From: Microcystis wesenbergii FACHB-1317
GTDB taxonomy: Bacteria > Cyanobacteriota > Cyanobacteriia > Cyanobacteriales > Microcystaceae
Length of the DNA stretch: 53,178 nucleotides
Assembly (NCBI RefSeq): GCF_014696875.1
Contig: NZ_JACJQV010000192.1
Coordinates: forward strand, 1-53,178
Direction: 5' to 3'
Of this stretch, positions 1 through 7,993 are shown piece by piece. A program made the translations under genes and the position numbers. How positions within the stretch are numbered: position 1 is the first letter of the stretch; every line of letters starts with the position of its first letter. Below the pieces are notes generated by a model, which worked only from the letters and a program-made list of their open reading frames with translations, did no database searches and had not been told where the DNA came from.

Positions 1-2
1 CA

Positions 3-200
3 ATAACAGAGGGACAGAGGTGGTTAGCTGAACGTTGGGAAAAACTGATAGTTTTATCGACGTAAGAAGCAGAAAAATTAGCTAAATTAACAGGATGTAC
101 TCTCAGAAAATTTCAAGAGAGATAGGCTTTTAGTGGCTTGGGAACAGGCTTTATCAATCTATTCATAATAAATATTGGCAGAAGATTAAAGATTAGTTAT
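3..200 (+). pseudogene. Decayed coding fragment at the left edge
   Basis: The third forward frame reads as plausible protein (an ITEGQRWLAERWEKL-like stretch, then EAEKLAKLTGC) but is broken by TAA at 63-65 and TAG at 123-125. No start codon is visible and the fragment runs off the left edge. The family is not recognised. The clean amino-acid composition on both sides of the stops is why I call it a gene remnant rather than spacer. Confidence is low. Confidence 0.3.
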
Positions 201-478
201 TGTCACTAACTCTTTTGATTAGAAAAAGATAAACTTGAGAATTTTCATTCAAATTTATTGACTCAAAATCCGCTGTACTTAATTTAAATGAATCAACCCT
301 ACCCGTTGGGGGACGGCTGCTGACGCATCTGTAATAATTTAAGAGTCACTCCCCTTGCATGACTGTCTCTCCTGATATGTAGCCTATACTCAACGGATTT
401 AACCCCGTGTGCAACTATATTTTTACTCTTGATTTACAAGGCTTTCAGAAATCAGCAGAGATAAAGTATCCTCTGTAA
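201..478. other. AT-rich intergenic stretch with one dispersed repeat
   Basis: I see no gene in this stretch. It lies downstream of the penicillin-binding protein gene. Positions 326-350 match 25 bases at 40169-40193 exactly, so part of it belongs to a dispersed repeat family. Confidence 0.5.
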
Positions 479-499
479 CCCCCGCAAATCCTGCGAGGG
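479..499 (-). terminator. Possible terminator hairpin after the penicillin-binding protein gene
   Basis: Read on the minus strand, an 8-bp stem (arms 492-499 and 479-486, with one G-T pair) closes a 5-nt loop about 13 bases past the stop codon at 513. The U-tract after it is poor, so termination activity is uncertain. Confidence 0.4.
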
Positions 500-512
500 T
501 TGTCGTGCCGAT

Positions 513-2963
513 TCAGCGTCTTTCTGCCGGGGGTGCAGGAGGAGCCACATCGGTGGGAGGAGTTACCTGTAGGGGAACCGAACGAGTGTCGGGAGCTGCC
601 ACAGTGACGGGAACGGTAATCGGTTCAGCTGCTGCGGGGGCCGTATTTTCAGGACGAGGAGCAGCGGCGCTGGTAGGAGCGACGGTAGTACGCCGACGAC
701 TAGAACGGCGTTGGCTCGGTTCGCTAGTATTAGAACGAACGATAGTTTGCTCGCGACTTACCCGAACCCGTCGCCGTCTGCGGATGGGTCCTTCGCTGGG
801 GGAACCCTCATCGCTGCTGGCTAAACGATTATTAATAGTTTGGGTAAAGTAGGTACGTCGGGGTTTAATTGGTTCCGCTTTTAATGTCACTGGACGTTTG
901 CCTAAATTCGGTTCTGGGAAACCTTGATAGGGAATATCCTTAATTGCTCCTAACATAAATTGTCGCCACATCCAAGCGGACATGGTACTGGCTCCATTGG
1001 TGGGTTTATTATTGTCATTACCGAGCCAAATTCCCGTGACTAATTGGGGAATATAACCGACGAACCAAAGGTCGCGAGCCTTGTCAGAAGTGCCGGTTTT
1101 TCCTGCCACCGGACGACCAATTTGTGCGGGGGTTCCCGTTCCCGAATTAACCACATCCTCTAGCATCCAAGTCATCGTCGCTGCCGTGTTTTGATTGAGA
1201 GCAGTTTTCGGTTTAAAATTGGCTTGATAAATTACTTTACCATTGCGATCGAGTACCTGATTAATACCGTAAACTGGTTGATGCACACCATTATTAGCAA
1301 AGGTTCCGTAGGCGCTGGTCAATTCTAAAAGATTGACTTCCGAAGCACCCAAAGCCAAAGAATAAGTGGGTAAAAGTTTCGACTGGATACCCATATCTTG
1401 AGCTAATTTAATCACCGGATTCCAACCCACAGCCACTAACACCTGAACTGCCACCACATTCAGGGAAGAAGTCAAAGCATCGCGCATGGACACCTGGCGG
1501 CCGCTATACTTATCGCCGTAGTTTTCCGGTTTATAACCATCCACCACATACTGGGCATCTTTATAACTAGAATAGGGGGATTTCCCCGCCGCAATCGCCG
1601 CCGCATAGACAAAAGGTTTAAAAGTAGATCCCGGCTGACGTTTTGCCTGTGTCACCCGATTGAATTGATTCTTCTCGTGGTCAATTCCTCCAACCATAGC
1701 CTTAATTTGTCCATTTTTGGGGTCAATTGCCACTAAAGCCGCCTGTTGGAAGTTCTGCCACTGGCCATAACGAGAAACCGCTCTTTCTACCACTTCCTCC
1801 GCTTCGCTTTGCCAACGAGGATTAAGGGTAGTTTTTACCACCAATCCCCCCGCTTCTAGGGTTTTAGCGGGAACCAGTTGCGGCAGTTCTTTTTCCACAT
1901 AATCGGTAAAATAGGCCGCTTGCCGTTGCAGACGTTTTAGGGGACTGGTTTTAAGGCCTAGGGGAGATGCGATCGCCAGTTTTGCCTGAGCAGCAGTAAT
2001 AAATCCCACCTCGGACATAGTTTTGAGGACGATATTACGCCGTTCTAGGGCAGATTTAGGGTTTTCGAGGGGAGAATAGAGACTAGGAGCGGGAACAATC
2101 CCGGCAAGGGTGGCAGCTTCGGCTAGAGTTAATTTATCGACGGGTTTACTGAAATATAACCAAGCGGCATCGGCCAGACCGTAGGCCCCGGAACCGAGAT
2201 AAACTAGGTGAAAATAACGCTCTAAAATCTGGTCTTTTGTATATTTATCTTCTATTTTCTGAGCGATACGCATTTCGCGTAATTTGCGATCAAAACTCCT
2301 TTCTTGGGATAAAAAGACAATCCGGGCCAATTGCTGGGTGATGGTGCTGCCTCCCTCTACCACTCCCCCGGCTCTCAGGTTAGAAAAGAGAGCGCGAGCA
2401 ATACCCTGGCCATCCACTCCCCCGTGTTCGCGAAAACGGCGGTCTTCACTAGCGATAAAGGCCTCCTGTACCAGTGGGGGAACTTGAGCAATTTTCACGG
2501 TTTCGTAGGTACTAGGGCCATTTTGCTTGAGGATTTCCCCATTAGCGGCTTGAATAGTTATGGTGCCTGGACGAGCATAGGTTTGTATATCGGCGATATT
2601 TTGCGGTAGAGAGGTTTCAAGGCGATAAATGCCCCAACCTACCCCCAAAATGCCCCCAGTTACGCCTAATCCCAATCCCAAGTACAACCCAAAGCGGGGA
2701 TGTTGTCGCCATTGCGGTAGGGGGGAATTGTCGATCAGGGTGGTAAATTTGTTTTTTACGGGTTTAAATGTCTCTAGAGCCTTGCTACTGGTTCGGGAGA
2801 CTAAATTAACCTTTTTTTCTTCAGAAGTGGCTTCTACTGGCTTTTCCTCGGCAACGGGCGCAGATTTGGAGTCGATAGGATCGACTTTAGTGGGTTGCTG
2901 GGAATTTTCTAATTTATTAGCAAGATTATGAAAAAATTGACTAAGTTTTTGTTTGTATTTCAT
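513..2963 (-). CDS. Class A penicillin-binding protein (PBP1A-type transglycosylase/transpeptidase)
   Basis: This is a bifunctional peptidoglycan synthase that polymerises lipid II and cross-links peptides on the outer face of the inner membrane. After a charged cytoplasmic tail of about 90 residues comes a membrane anchor (around 91-115). A GT51 domain follows, with EDRRFREHGGVD and GGSTITQQLAR motifs. The transpeptidase domain has the SxxK motif in RQPGSTFKPF, an SLN motif in TSSLNVVAV and KTGTS. The last 110 or so residues are rich in Arg, Ser, Pro and Ala and look disordered. At 816 residues it is a normal length for cyanobacterial PBP1A proteins plus this tail. It lies downstream of mreBCD on the same strand, which fits a role in side-wall growth, but repeats fill the gap, so co-transcription is uncertain. 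Confidence 0.95.
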   Translation of the reverse strand: MKYKQKLSQFFHNLANKLENSQQPTKVDPIDSKSAPVAEEKPVEATSEEKKVNLVSRTSSKALETFKPVKNKFTTLIDNSPLPQWRQHPRFGLYLGLGLGVTGGILGVGWGIYRLETSLPQNIADIQTYARPGTITIQAANGEILKQNGPSTYETVKIAQVPPLVQEAFIASEDRRFREHGGVDGQGIARALFSNLRAGGVVEGGSTITQQLARIVFLSQERSFDRKLREMRIAQKIEDKYTKDQILERYFHLVYLGSGAYGLADAAWLYFSKPVDKLTLAEAATLAGIVPAPSLYSPLENPKSALERRNIVLKTMSEVGFITAAQAKLAIASPLGLKTSPLKRLQRQAAYFTDYVEKELPQLVPAKTLEAGGLVVKTTLNPRWQSEAEEVVERAVSRYGQWQNFQQAALVAIDPKNGQIKAMVGGIDHEKNQFNRVTQAKRQPGSTFKPFVYAAAIAAGKSPYSSYKDAQYVVDGYKPENYGDKYSGRQVSMRDALTSSLNVVAVQVLVAVGWNPVIKLAQDMGIQSKLLPTYSLALGASEVNLLELTSAYGTFANNGVHQPVYGINQVLDRNGKVIYQANFKPKTALNQNTAATMTWMLEDVVNSGTGTPAQIGRPVAGKTGTSDKARDLWFVGYIPQLVTGIWLGNDNNKPTNGASTMSAWMWRQFMLGAIKDIPYQGFPEPNLGKRPVTLKAEPIKPRRTYFTQTINNRLASSDEGSPSEGPIRRRRRVRVSREQTIVRSNTSEPSQRRSSRRRTTVAPTSAAAPRPENTAPAAAEPITVPVTVAAPDTRSVPLQVTPPTDVAPPAPPAERR

Positions 2964-3000
2964 GTTAGTTGAGCGGGTGAGGGTGAGTAATCAGTGAACA

Positions 3001-3246
3001 GTAATCAGTAATCAGTAATCAGTGAACTGAAAACTCAAATCTGGACTCTTCTCGACTTTGTGTGATAATTTTTGCTTATGGAATCGTGAAATGCTTATCG
3101 GGCAAGACTTTTAGTGCTATTTTGACGTTCGGCGATGCTCAGTCGAGCGGCGGAAGAAACTATCAGTATAGACCTCGTTTCCACACAGTGAACTGAAAAC
3201 TCAAATCTGATCACTGATAACTGATAACTGATAACTGATAACTGAA
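3001..3246. repeat. Repeat-filled spacer: heptamer arrays and a 23-bp direct repeat
   Basis: The spacer between the PBP gene and mreD contains TAATCAG-like repeats (3001-3020) and an array of CTGATAA units (about 3210-3246). An identical 23-bp sequence occurs at 3021-3043 and 3187-3209, enclosing about 140 bp. I see no gene here. The same heptamer family recurs at 7330-7395, 7561-7596, 7938-7985 and 26376-26430. Confidence 0.75.
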
Positions 3247-3257
3247 AAGCTGACTCT

Positions 3258-3794
3258 TTAAAGATCGCTAAATTGTCGCCACCATTGCTGGAGAGGATAA
3301 TAGACGAGGGGAGTCCAGAGACTACTAAGCAGAGCAGAAGTGAGGGCAATGCGTTGATAATCCATCCAAAGATCAGCGAGATTTTTGCCTCCTTGTAGAT
3401 AGTATTGAAAAGCGATCGCACCATCGGCGATTAAAGTCATAACAAAGACAATTAAGACCACGGCGATCAATTCTTCTTTAACATAACGTTGTCGGTGTAA
3501 ACAGGAAGTGAGGAAGCCGATCAGACCAAAAACCATGATATGGGAAGGATAATTAGAGGTAAGACTATCTTGAATAGCACCGAGCGCTAATCCGGCCACC
3601 ACACTATCGAGACAAGAGCGATTGAGACTCCAACTAACCAACCAAATCAGTAACCAATTGGGAGCGATGCCTAAAATCTCCATACCGGGCAGCCGCATTA
3701 AGGAAAGAAAGGTACAGAGAAGCATCGAAGCGATAGTGACTAAAATATTCAGGATAAAACGAGAACGGGCTGATAAACGGCTTAATTTCAGCAT
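3258..3794 (-). CDS. mreD: Rod shape-determining protein MreD
   Basis: This small integral membrane protein is part of the elongasome and works with MreB and MreC to direct side-wall peptidoglycan synthesis. The ATG at 3794 is preceded by a purine-rich GAGAGGGGGAATT ribosome site and gives 178 residues, close to the usual family size. A longer reading from 3839 would overlap mreC and is less likely. Hydrophobic segments run through the whole chain (for example ILNILVTIASMLLCTFLSL and ELIAVVLIVFVMTLIADG). It starts 11 bases after the mreC stop codon, which supports an operon. Confidence 0.85.
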   Translation of the reverse strand: MLKLSRLSARSRFILNILVTIASMLLCTFLSLMRLPGMEILGIAPNWLLIWLVSWSLNRSCLDSVVAGLALGAIQDSLTSNYPSHIMVFGLIGFLTSCLHRQRYVKEELIAVVLIVFVMTLIADGAIAFQYYLQGGKNLADLWMDYQRIALTSALLSSLWTPLVYYPLQQWWRQFSDL

Positions 3795-3805
3795 AATTCC
3801 CCCTC

Positions 3806-4555
3806 TCACTGCTGGGGTTGCGGGTGAACGAACACCCATTCGAGATTGTCCACGGTGGCGGTAAATTCAATTTTGGCGGTGGGGGCGGGATTTTCCTGTA
3901 AATTAAGGGAAATTATGCGACCGATGGGCAAACCCGGCGAAAAAAGACTACTAAAAGCCGAAGTTGTCACCACATCTCCCGGTTTGACATCGGGAGCTTT
4001 TTCAAAAAAGCGCAGGGTGGCGACTTGGGAATTCTGACCTTGAATTAAACCCATGGCCCGACTACGATTCACCGTTGCTCCGATGCGACTTTGGGAATTA
4101 CTGACCAATAAAACTTTGCTGGTGTGGGGGGTAACTTCCGTAATCCGTCCCACTAAACCACCAATTCCCGTCACCGAAGCACCCACTGGCACACCATCGG
4201 TGCTACCCCGACCAATAATTACCTGTTGCCACCAATCATCAGCGCTGCGGCCAATAATTGGGGCAGAAATCAGGGGTTTTTTCTGGGTTTGATAATAACC
4301 AAGCTGTTTTTTTAATTGTTGATTTTGATATTCGACTTCACTTAAACGATTTTGTAATTCTCGCACCCGTTGATCGGCCAGAAGTTGCTCTTGCAGATTA
4401 GTTTCCTCTCCCTGAAAAGGGCGGGTTAATAAACCATACAATTCTAAAATCGCCCCACTTTGATAGGTGCGAATGTACCAAGCTACCCCCAAAGCGGCAG
4501 CGAGCAGAAAAAGTCGCCATCCCTGCTGTGTCCATTTTCGTCGTGCTGAATACAT
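3806..4555 (-). CDS. mreC: Rod shape-determining protein MreC
   Basis: This membrane-anchored periplasmic scaffold links the MreB filament to penicillin-binding proteins. The 249 residues comprise an N-terminal transmembrane segment (about 13-30), a coiled coil (about 50-85, QEQLLADQRVRELQNRLSEV onward) and the beta-rich MreC domain, with PIIGRSADDWWQQVIIGRG and later VKPGDVVTTSAFSSLFSPG. It sits between mreB and mreD in the conserved order, with a 73-bp gap to mreB. Confidence 0.93.
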   Translation of the reverse strand: MYSARRKWTQQGWRLFLLAAALGVAWYIRTYQSGAILELYGLLTRPFQGEETNLQEQLLADQRVRELQNRLSEVEYQNQQLKKQLGYYQTQKKPLISAPIIGRSADDWWQQVIIGRGSTDGVPVGASVTGIGGLVGRITEVTPHTSKVLLVSNSQSRIGATVNRSRAMGLIQGQNSQVATLRFFEKAPDVKPGDVVTTSAFSSLFSPGLPIGRIISLNLQENPAPTAKIEFTATVDNLEWVFVHPQPQQ

Positions 4556-4628
4556 GAGCGATTTAAAACCTCTTGGCTGTGTAGAGTGAGAATCCGTCCA
4601 TTTTTCCGCTAACCGATCCTAGTGACCT

Positions 4629-5669
4629 TTAGACATTGCGAGTTGTTTCATTAACGATCCGCTCAAAGAGTTTCTGATTTTTTAACACTTCTCCCGTGCC
4701 TTTGACAACACAGAGCTTGGGCTCTTCAGCGACATGGGTAACGATACCGGTTTCGTGACTGACTAGGCGATCGAGTCCCCGTAATAAAGCACCTCCTCCC
4801 GCTAACATGATCCCGCGATCGATAATATCGGCCGCTAATTCGGGGGGAGTTTTTTCTAGGGTACGTTTGATCGCATCAACGATCACGGAAAGTGGCTCAT
4901 CCATACTTTCCCGCACTTCTTCCGCTTTGATGGTCACGGTGCGGGGTAAACCGGACATAAGATGCAATCCCCGCACTTCCAGAGGAGGAAATTCATCTTC
5001 GGGGGAGGGATAAGCGGAACCAAGGTGAATTTTAATATCTTCGGCTGTACGTTCCCCGATAATCAGGTTATGGACTTTTTTTAGATAAGCGATAATTGCT
5101 TCCGTGAGTTCATCCCCGGCCACACGGACGGATTCGCTGATCACGGTCCCATCGAGACTGAGAATCGCCACTTCCGTCGTGCCACCACCGATATCGATGA
5201 TCATATTTCCCGTCGCTTCCGAGACGGGTAAACCGGCGCCCAAGGCCGCAGCAACCGGTTCATCAATTAACCCCACTTCTCGCGAGCCGGCATTTTTGGC
5301 CGCGTCCACCACCGCACGTCTTTCTACGCCGGTAATGCCACTGGGAACACCGATTACCATGCGGGGATTGCCAATCGTGCCATCGAGCGCTCCTTTGATG
5401 AATTCCGCTAACATGATCTCGCAACTGTAAAAATCGGCGATTACCCCATCGCGCAGGGGTCGCAGCGCGGTGACATGGCCCGGAGTGCGACCGAGCATTT
5501 TTTTGGCCTCCTCCCCGACAGCGACCAGGTTACGATCTTGATCGATCGCCACTACCGATGGCTCCTGTAAAACGATGCCTTTCCCTGACACATAAACGAG
5601 GGTGTTTGCTGTACCCAAGTCTATACCTATGTCCCTTGATAAGCCTAGTCTTCTAAAAAAACCCGCCAC
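4629..5669 (-). CDS. mreB: Rod shape-determining protein MreB (actin-like)
   Basis: This bacterial actin forms membrane-associated filaments that orient cell-wall synthesis. The 346-residue length is typical. The phosphate-1 motif is DIGIDLGTANTLVYVSGKG near the N-terminus, phosphate-2 is IIDIGGGTTEVA, and the adenosine-binding part includes IMLAGGGALLRGLDRL. It is the first gene of mreBCD. The product is expected at the cytoplasmic face of the inner membrane. Retention of mreBCD in a coccoid genus would fit growth control rather than rod shape; that last point is inference. Confidence 0.97.
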   Translation of the reverse strand: MAGFFRRLGLSRDIGIDLGTANTLVYVSGKGIVLQEPSVVAIDQDRNLVAVGEEAKKMLGRTPGHVTALRPLRDGVIADFYSCEIMLAEFIKGALDGTIGNPRMVIGVPSGITGVERRAVVDAAKNAGSREVGLIDEPVAAALGAGLPVSEATGNMIIDIGGGTTEVAILSLDGTVISESVRVAGDELTEAIIAYLKKVHNLIIGERTAEDIKIHLGSAYPSPEDEFPPLEVRGLHLMSGLPRTVTIKAEEVRESMDEPLSVIVDAIKRTLEKTPPELAADIIDRGIMLAGGGALLRGLDRLVSHETGIVTHVAEEPKLCVVKGTGEVLKNQKLFERIVNETTRNV

Positions 5670-5892
5670 TTGTTTTCACTCCTGTTCTGATAACAACGTT
5701 GCTATAGCTAGACTTTCGATCGAATCGACTTGGATTTTATTACGTTTTGTTTCTCAAGTCTAGTTAATTATCGCTTCTTTCTCTCCAGATTGACGCAAAT
5801 CCTGCCCCTAATTTTCTCCCTAGCCACCGGTCAAGGCTAAGGTTTCGGGCTAAAATGAACATACTATTGTACTAAATTGAGGATTTAAGACC
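5670..5892. promoter_or_regulatory. Divergent promoter region between mreB and ssb
   Basis: This 223-bp spacer separates the divergently transcribed mreB operon and ssb, so it must hold both promoters. On the ssb side there is an AT-rich TACTAT-like -10 candidate near 5861 and a GAGG ribosome site near 5879. No convincing -35 box is visible. On the mreB side nothing definite can be picked out. Confidence 0.45.
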
Positions 5893-6243
5893 ATGAGTGT
5901 AAATCTGGTTCATTTGGTGGGACGAGCGGGGAGAGACCCAGAAACCAAGTATTTCGAGTCGGGTAAGGTTTTATGTACTTTAACTTTAGCGGTTAATCGT
6001 CGCTCGAAAAATAGCGATCAGCCGGATTGGTTCGATCTGGAAATTTGGGGTAAAACGGCGGAAGTGGCCGCTAATTATGTAAAAAAAGGCGGTTTAATCG
6101 GGATTAAAGGGTCTTTAAAAATGGATACCTGGAATGATAAAAATACGGGATTAGCTCGCTCTAAACCGGTGATTCTCGTCGATCAACTAGATTTACTCGG
6201 TTCTAAACGCGATAGTGAGGCTAATTCCGAGCGAGAATTTTAA
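5893..6243 (+). CDS. ssb: Single-stranded DNA-binding protein
   Basis: This OB-fold protein protects single-stranded DNA in replication, recombination and repair. The start MSVNLVHLVGRAGRDPETKYFESGKVLC is the typical SSB N-terminus, followed by FDLEIWGKTAEVAANYVKKGGLIGIKGSLKMD. At 116 residues it has the OB domain and only a short acidic tail ending in EREF, so the usual DDIPF-like interaction tip is weak or absent. A hairpin terminator follows it. Confidence 0.92.
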   Translation: MSVNLVHLVGRAGRDPETKYFESGKVLCTLTLAVNRRSKNSDQPDWFDLEIWGKTAEVAANYVKKGGLIGIKGSLKMDTWNDKNTGLARSKPVILVDQLDLLGSKRDSEANSEREF

Positions 6244-6272
6244 AGCTTGAGCGGTATTATTTCCAGATTTTA

Positions 6273-6304
6273 GGTGTGTTAGCCTCTAGTAACACACCCT
6301 TATT
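6273..6304 (+). terminator. Rho-independent terminator after ssb
   Basis: A perfect 9-bp stem (6273-6281 with 6290-6298, GGTGTGTTA/TAACACACC) with an 8-nt loop is followed by CTTATTT. It lies 30 bases past the ssb stop codon. Confidence 0.75.
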
Positions 6305-6305
6305 T

Positions 6306-6521
6306 AGGGTTTGCGGCAAAAAGTTTTTCGTGGGGGTAGGGTGTGGGGTGTGGGGTGTAGGGTGTAGGGTTTTACCCATTTTCAGGTGGTAAATTACCTA
6401 ATTTTCAGGGAAAAAGTCCCTGAATTTTCCCCCCAATCACTCCCATGGTCGGCACTTTTTGAGGGAAAAAAAGTCTAAAAACCTTGTTGGATAAGGTTTT
6501 TAGATTTATTCAGCAAACCCT
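6306..6521. mobile_element. MITE-like element, copy 1 (about 216 bp)
   Basis: The element is bounded by inverted ends AGGGTTTGC (6306-6314) and GCAAACCCT (6513-6521) and carries no gene. A related element lies at 27225-27457, with the same ends, the same central AATTACCTAATTTTCAG block and the same TTTTTAGATTTATTCAGC right end. It contains G-rich GGGTGTA/GGGTGTG heptamers at about 6337-6370. TATTTA occurs just outside both ends and may be a target duplication. It stops a few bases before the 3' end of the next gene. Confidence 0.65.
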
Positions 6522-6528
6522 ATTTATT

Positions 6529-7329
6529 CTATAATTGACTGGAAAAATATTGCTGTAAATCCGGTAAAACTTGCCGATAAATGGCTGTATTTATCTCTAT
6601 ATCCCAGCCAAGAATAGAATTAAAAGGGATAATTTCCACCAGAGAATTACTATAGGCGATCGCTTGTAAAGTCCTGACAAATTCAGGAGTCCAGAGATTT
6701 TCTTGCAGGGAAATATTGTGTTTTTTTAACCAGCCGATCAAAGCCGAGCGCCCGATTCCGGGCAAAATATCAGCAGTCAGCAGGGGACTGTACCAGCAAT
6801 TATCTTTCCATCCCCATAAATTACCCGTGCTAGTTTCTAACCAATTCCCGACTCGATCAACTAATATCGCTTCTTTTGCTCCTTTTTTTTGAGCAGTTTG
6901 TGACGCTAACCAAGGGGTTAAATAATTACCAGTTTTATGTTCTCCTAAAACGCGTTGCCAAGCGGGATTATCTATTACCCATCCAATAATTCCCCGCTCT
7001 TGTCTAAGGTTTAAATCTTCGGGGAGAAATCTGCCTTTAATCCACTCCCTGCCATCGGGAAAAATTGTAATTCTCAGGACAGGATACAATAGGGATAATT
7101 CTTCGGCTCCTTGGCGAATTCGCTGCCAATCGGGATCGGGCCATTGAAAAACTTGTAAACTAGAGTGCAGACGTTTGAGATGTTCTTGCCAATGGGTCAG
7201 GGGATGATCTAAGCTTTGTTGATAGACACGCAGGGTAGTAAATATTGTCGCTCCATAAAGCAGCCCAATATCATTAATATCCAGACTTATTCGCTCATTC
7301 TCGATTAATTCGCCATTATACCAATACAT
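6529..7329 (-). CDS. Class IV aminotransferase, probably aminodeoxychorismate lyase
   Basis: This is a PLP enzyme of the PabC/IlvE/D-amino-acid transaminase fold. The 266-residue length and the N-terminal LDINDIGLLYGATIFTTLRVY motif fit PabC-like enzymes, which release p-aminobenzoate from aminodeoxychorismate for folate. The candidate PLP lysine is in EHKTGNYLTPWLASQ. The phosphate-cup region is ILVDRVGNWLETSTGNLWGW. The substrate cannot be fixed from sequence, and a branched-chain or other class IV aminotransferase is possible. It is a single-gene unit; its stop lies just beyond a MITE-like element. Confidence 0.8.
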   Translation of the reverse strand: MYWYNGELIENERISLDINDIGLLYGATIFTTLRVYQQSLDHPLTHWQEHLKRLHSSLQVFQWPDPDWQRIRQGAEELSLLYPVLRITIFPDGREWIKGRFLPEDLNLRQERGIIGWVIDNPAWQRVLGEHKTGNYLTPWLASQTAQKKGAKEAILVDRVGNWLETSTGNLWGWKDNCWYSPLLTADILPGIGRSALIGWLKKHNISLQENLWTPEFVRTLQAIAYSNSLVEIIPFNSILGWDIEINTAIYRQVLPDLQQYFSSQL

Positions 7330-7993
7330 AAACAGTTATCAGTTATCAGTGATCAGTTATCAGTGATCAGTTATCAGTGATCAGTTATCAATTATCATAT
7401 GTGAGTTTTCAGATGTGAGTTTTCAGTTCATTAGACATATCCAAAAATTATAACTCAATCAGAGCTTGCTTTGATGTTTTGTACTAATGAGTAGTTCTAG
7501 GCTGATATATATGTGTCATTGCTAATTCAATTTAACTGAAAAATCTGGGGACATTAAAATCAGTTATCAGTTATCAGTTATCAGTTATCAGTTATCAGAT
7601 GTGAGTTTTCAGTTCATTAGACATATCCAAAAATTATAACTCAATTAGAGCTTGCTTTGCTGCTCTGTACTAATGAGTAGTTCGATGTTGAAATATATAA
7701 GTAGGTGGGTGTAATTAAATATAAGATGAACGTAGGTTGGGTTGAAGCATGAAACCCAACGCCCGATTATGTTACGCTACCGCTAACCCATCCTACAAAT
7801 AATTGTGCCTCCCTACTTATCTGTCGTTGCTAATTCAATTTAACCGAAAAAATATGGGGACATTAAAATCATTTTCATTTGGGTAATTTGCTTGTATAGA
7901 CAAAATTTTATTCTTGAGATAATATTAGATATAAGTCCAGTGATAACTGTTTACTGATAACTGTTTACTGATAACTGATAACTGACCTAGCTT
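7330..7993. repeat. Repeat-rich intergenic region: heptamers, 150-bp tandem duplication, MITE
   Basis: I see no gene in these 664 bp. CAGTTATCAGTGATCAGTTAT-type heptamer arrays lie at 7330-7395, 7561-7596 and 7938-7985. A block of about 150 bp at 7411-7561 is repeated at 7597-7870, where it is interrupted by a 118-bp element (7700-7817). The two blocks share the ATGTGAGTTTTCAGTTCATT start and the GGGGACATTAAAATCA end. The last heptamer array stops eight bases before the next start codon. Confidence 0.8.
7700..7817. mobile_element. 118-bp MITE-like element with TA target duplication
   Basis: Inverted ends AGTAGG.../...CCTACT flank a non-coding 118-bp element with TA directly outside each end (7698-7699 and 7818-7819). 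The neighbouring tandem copy at 7411-7561 lacks it, which gives an empty-site comparison. The TA duplication is typical of IS630/Tc1-mariner related elements; family membership is inference. A partial inverted copy lies at 12966-13056. Confidence 0.75.

Noticed and set aside
505-852. Forward open frame of 115 codons over the penicillin-binding protein tail
   Set aside because: It is Gly/Arg/Val-rich, opposite a clear PBP gene, and is an artefact of that gene's Pro/Ala/Arg-rich C-terminus.
3095-3424. Minus-strand frame of 109 codons overlapping mreD
   Set aside because: It overlaps the well-supported mreD and reads through the heptamer repeats (ISYQLSVISYQLSVI).
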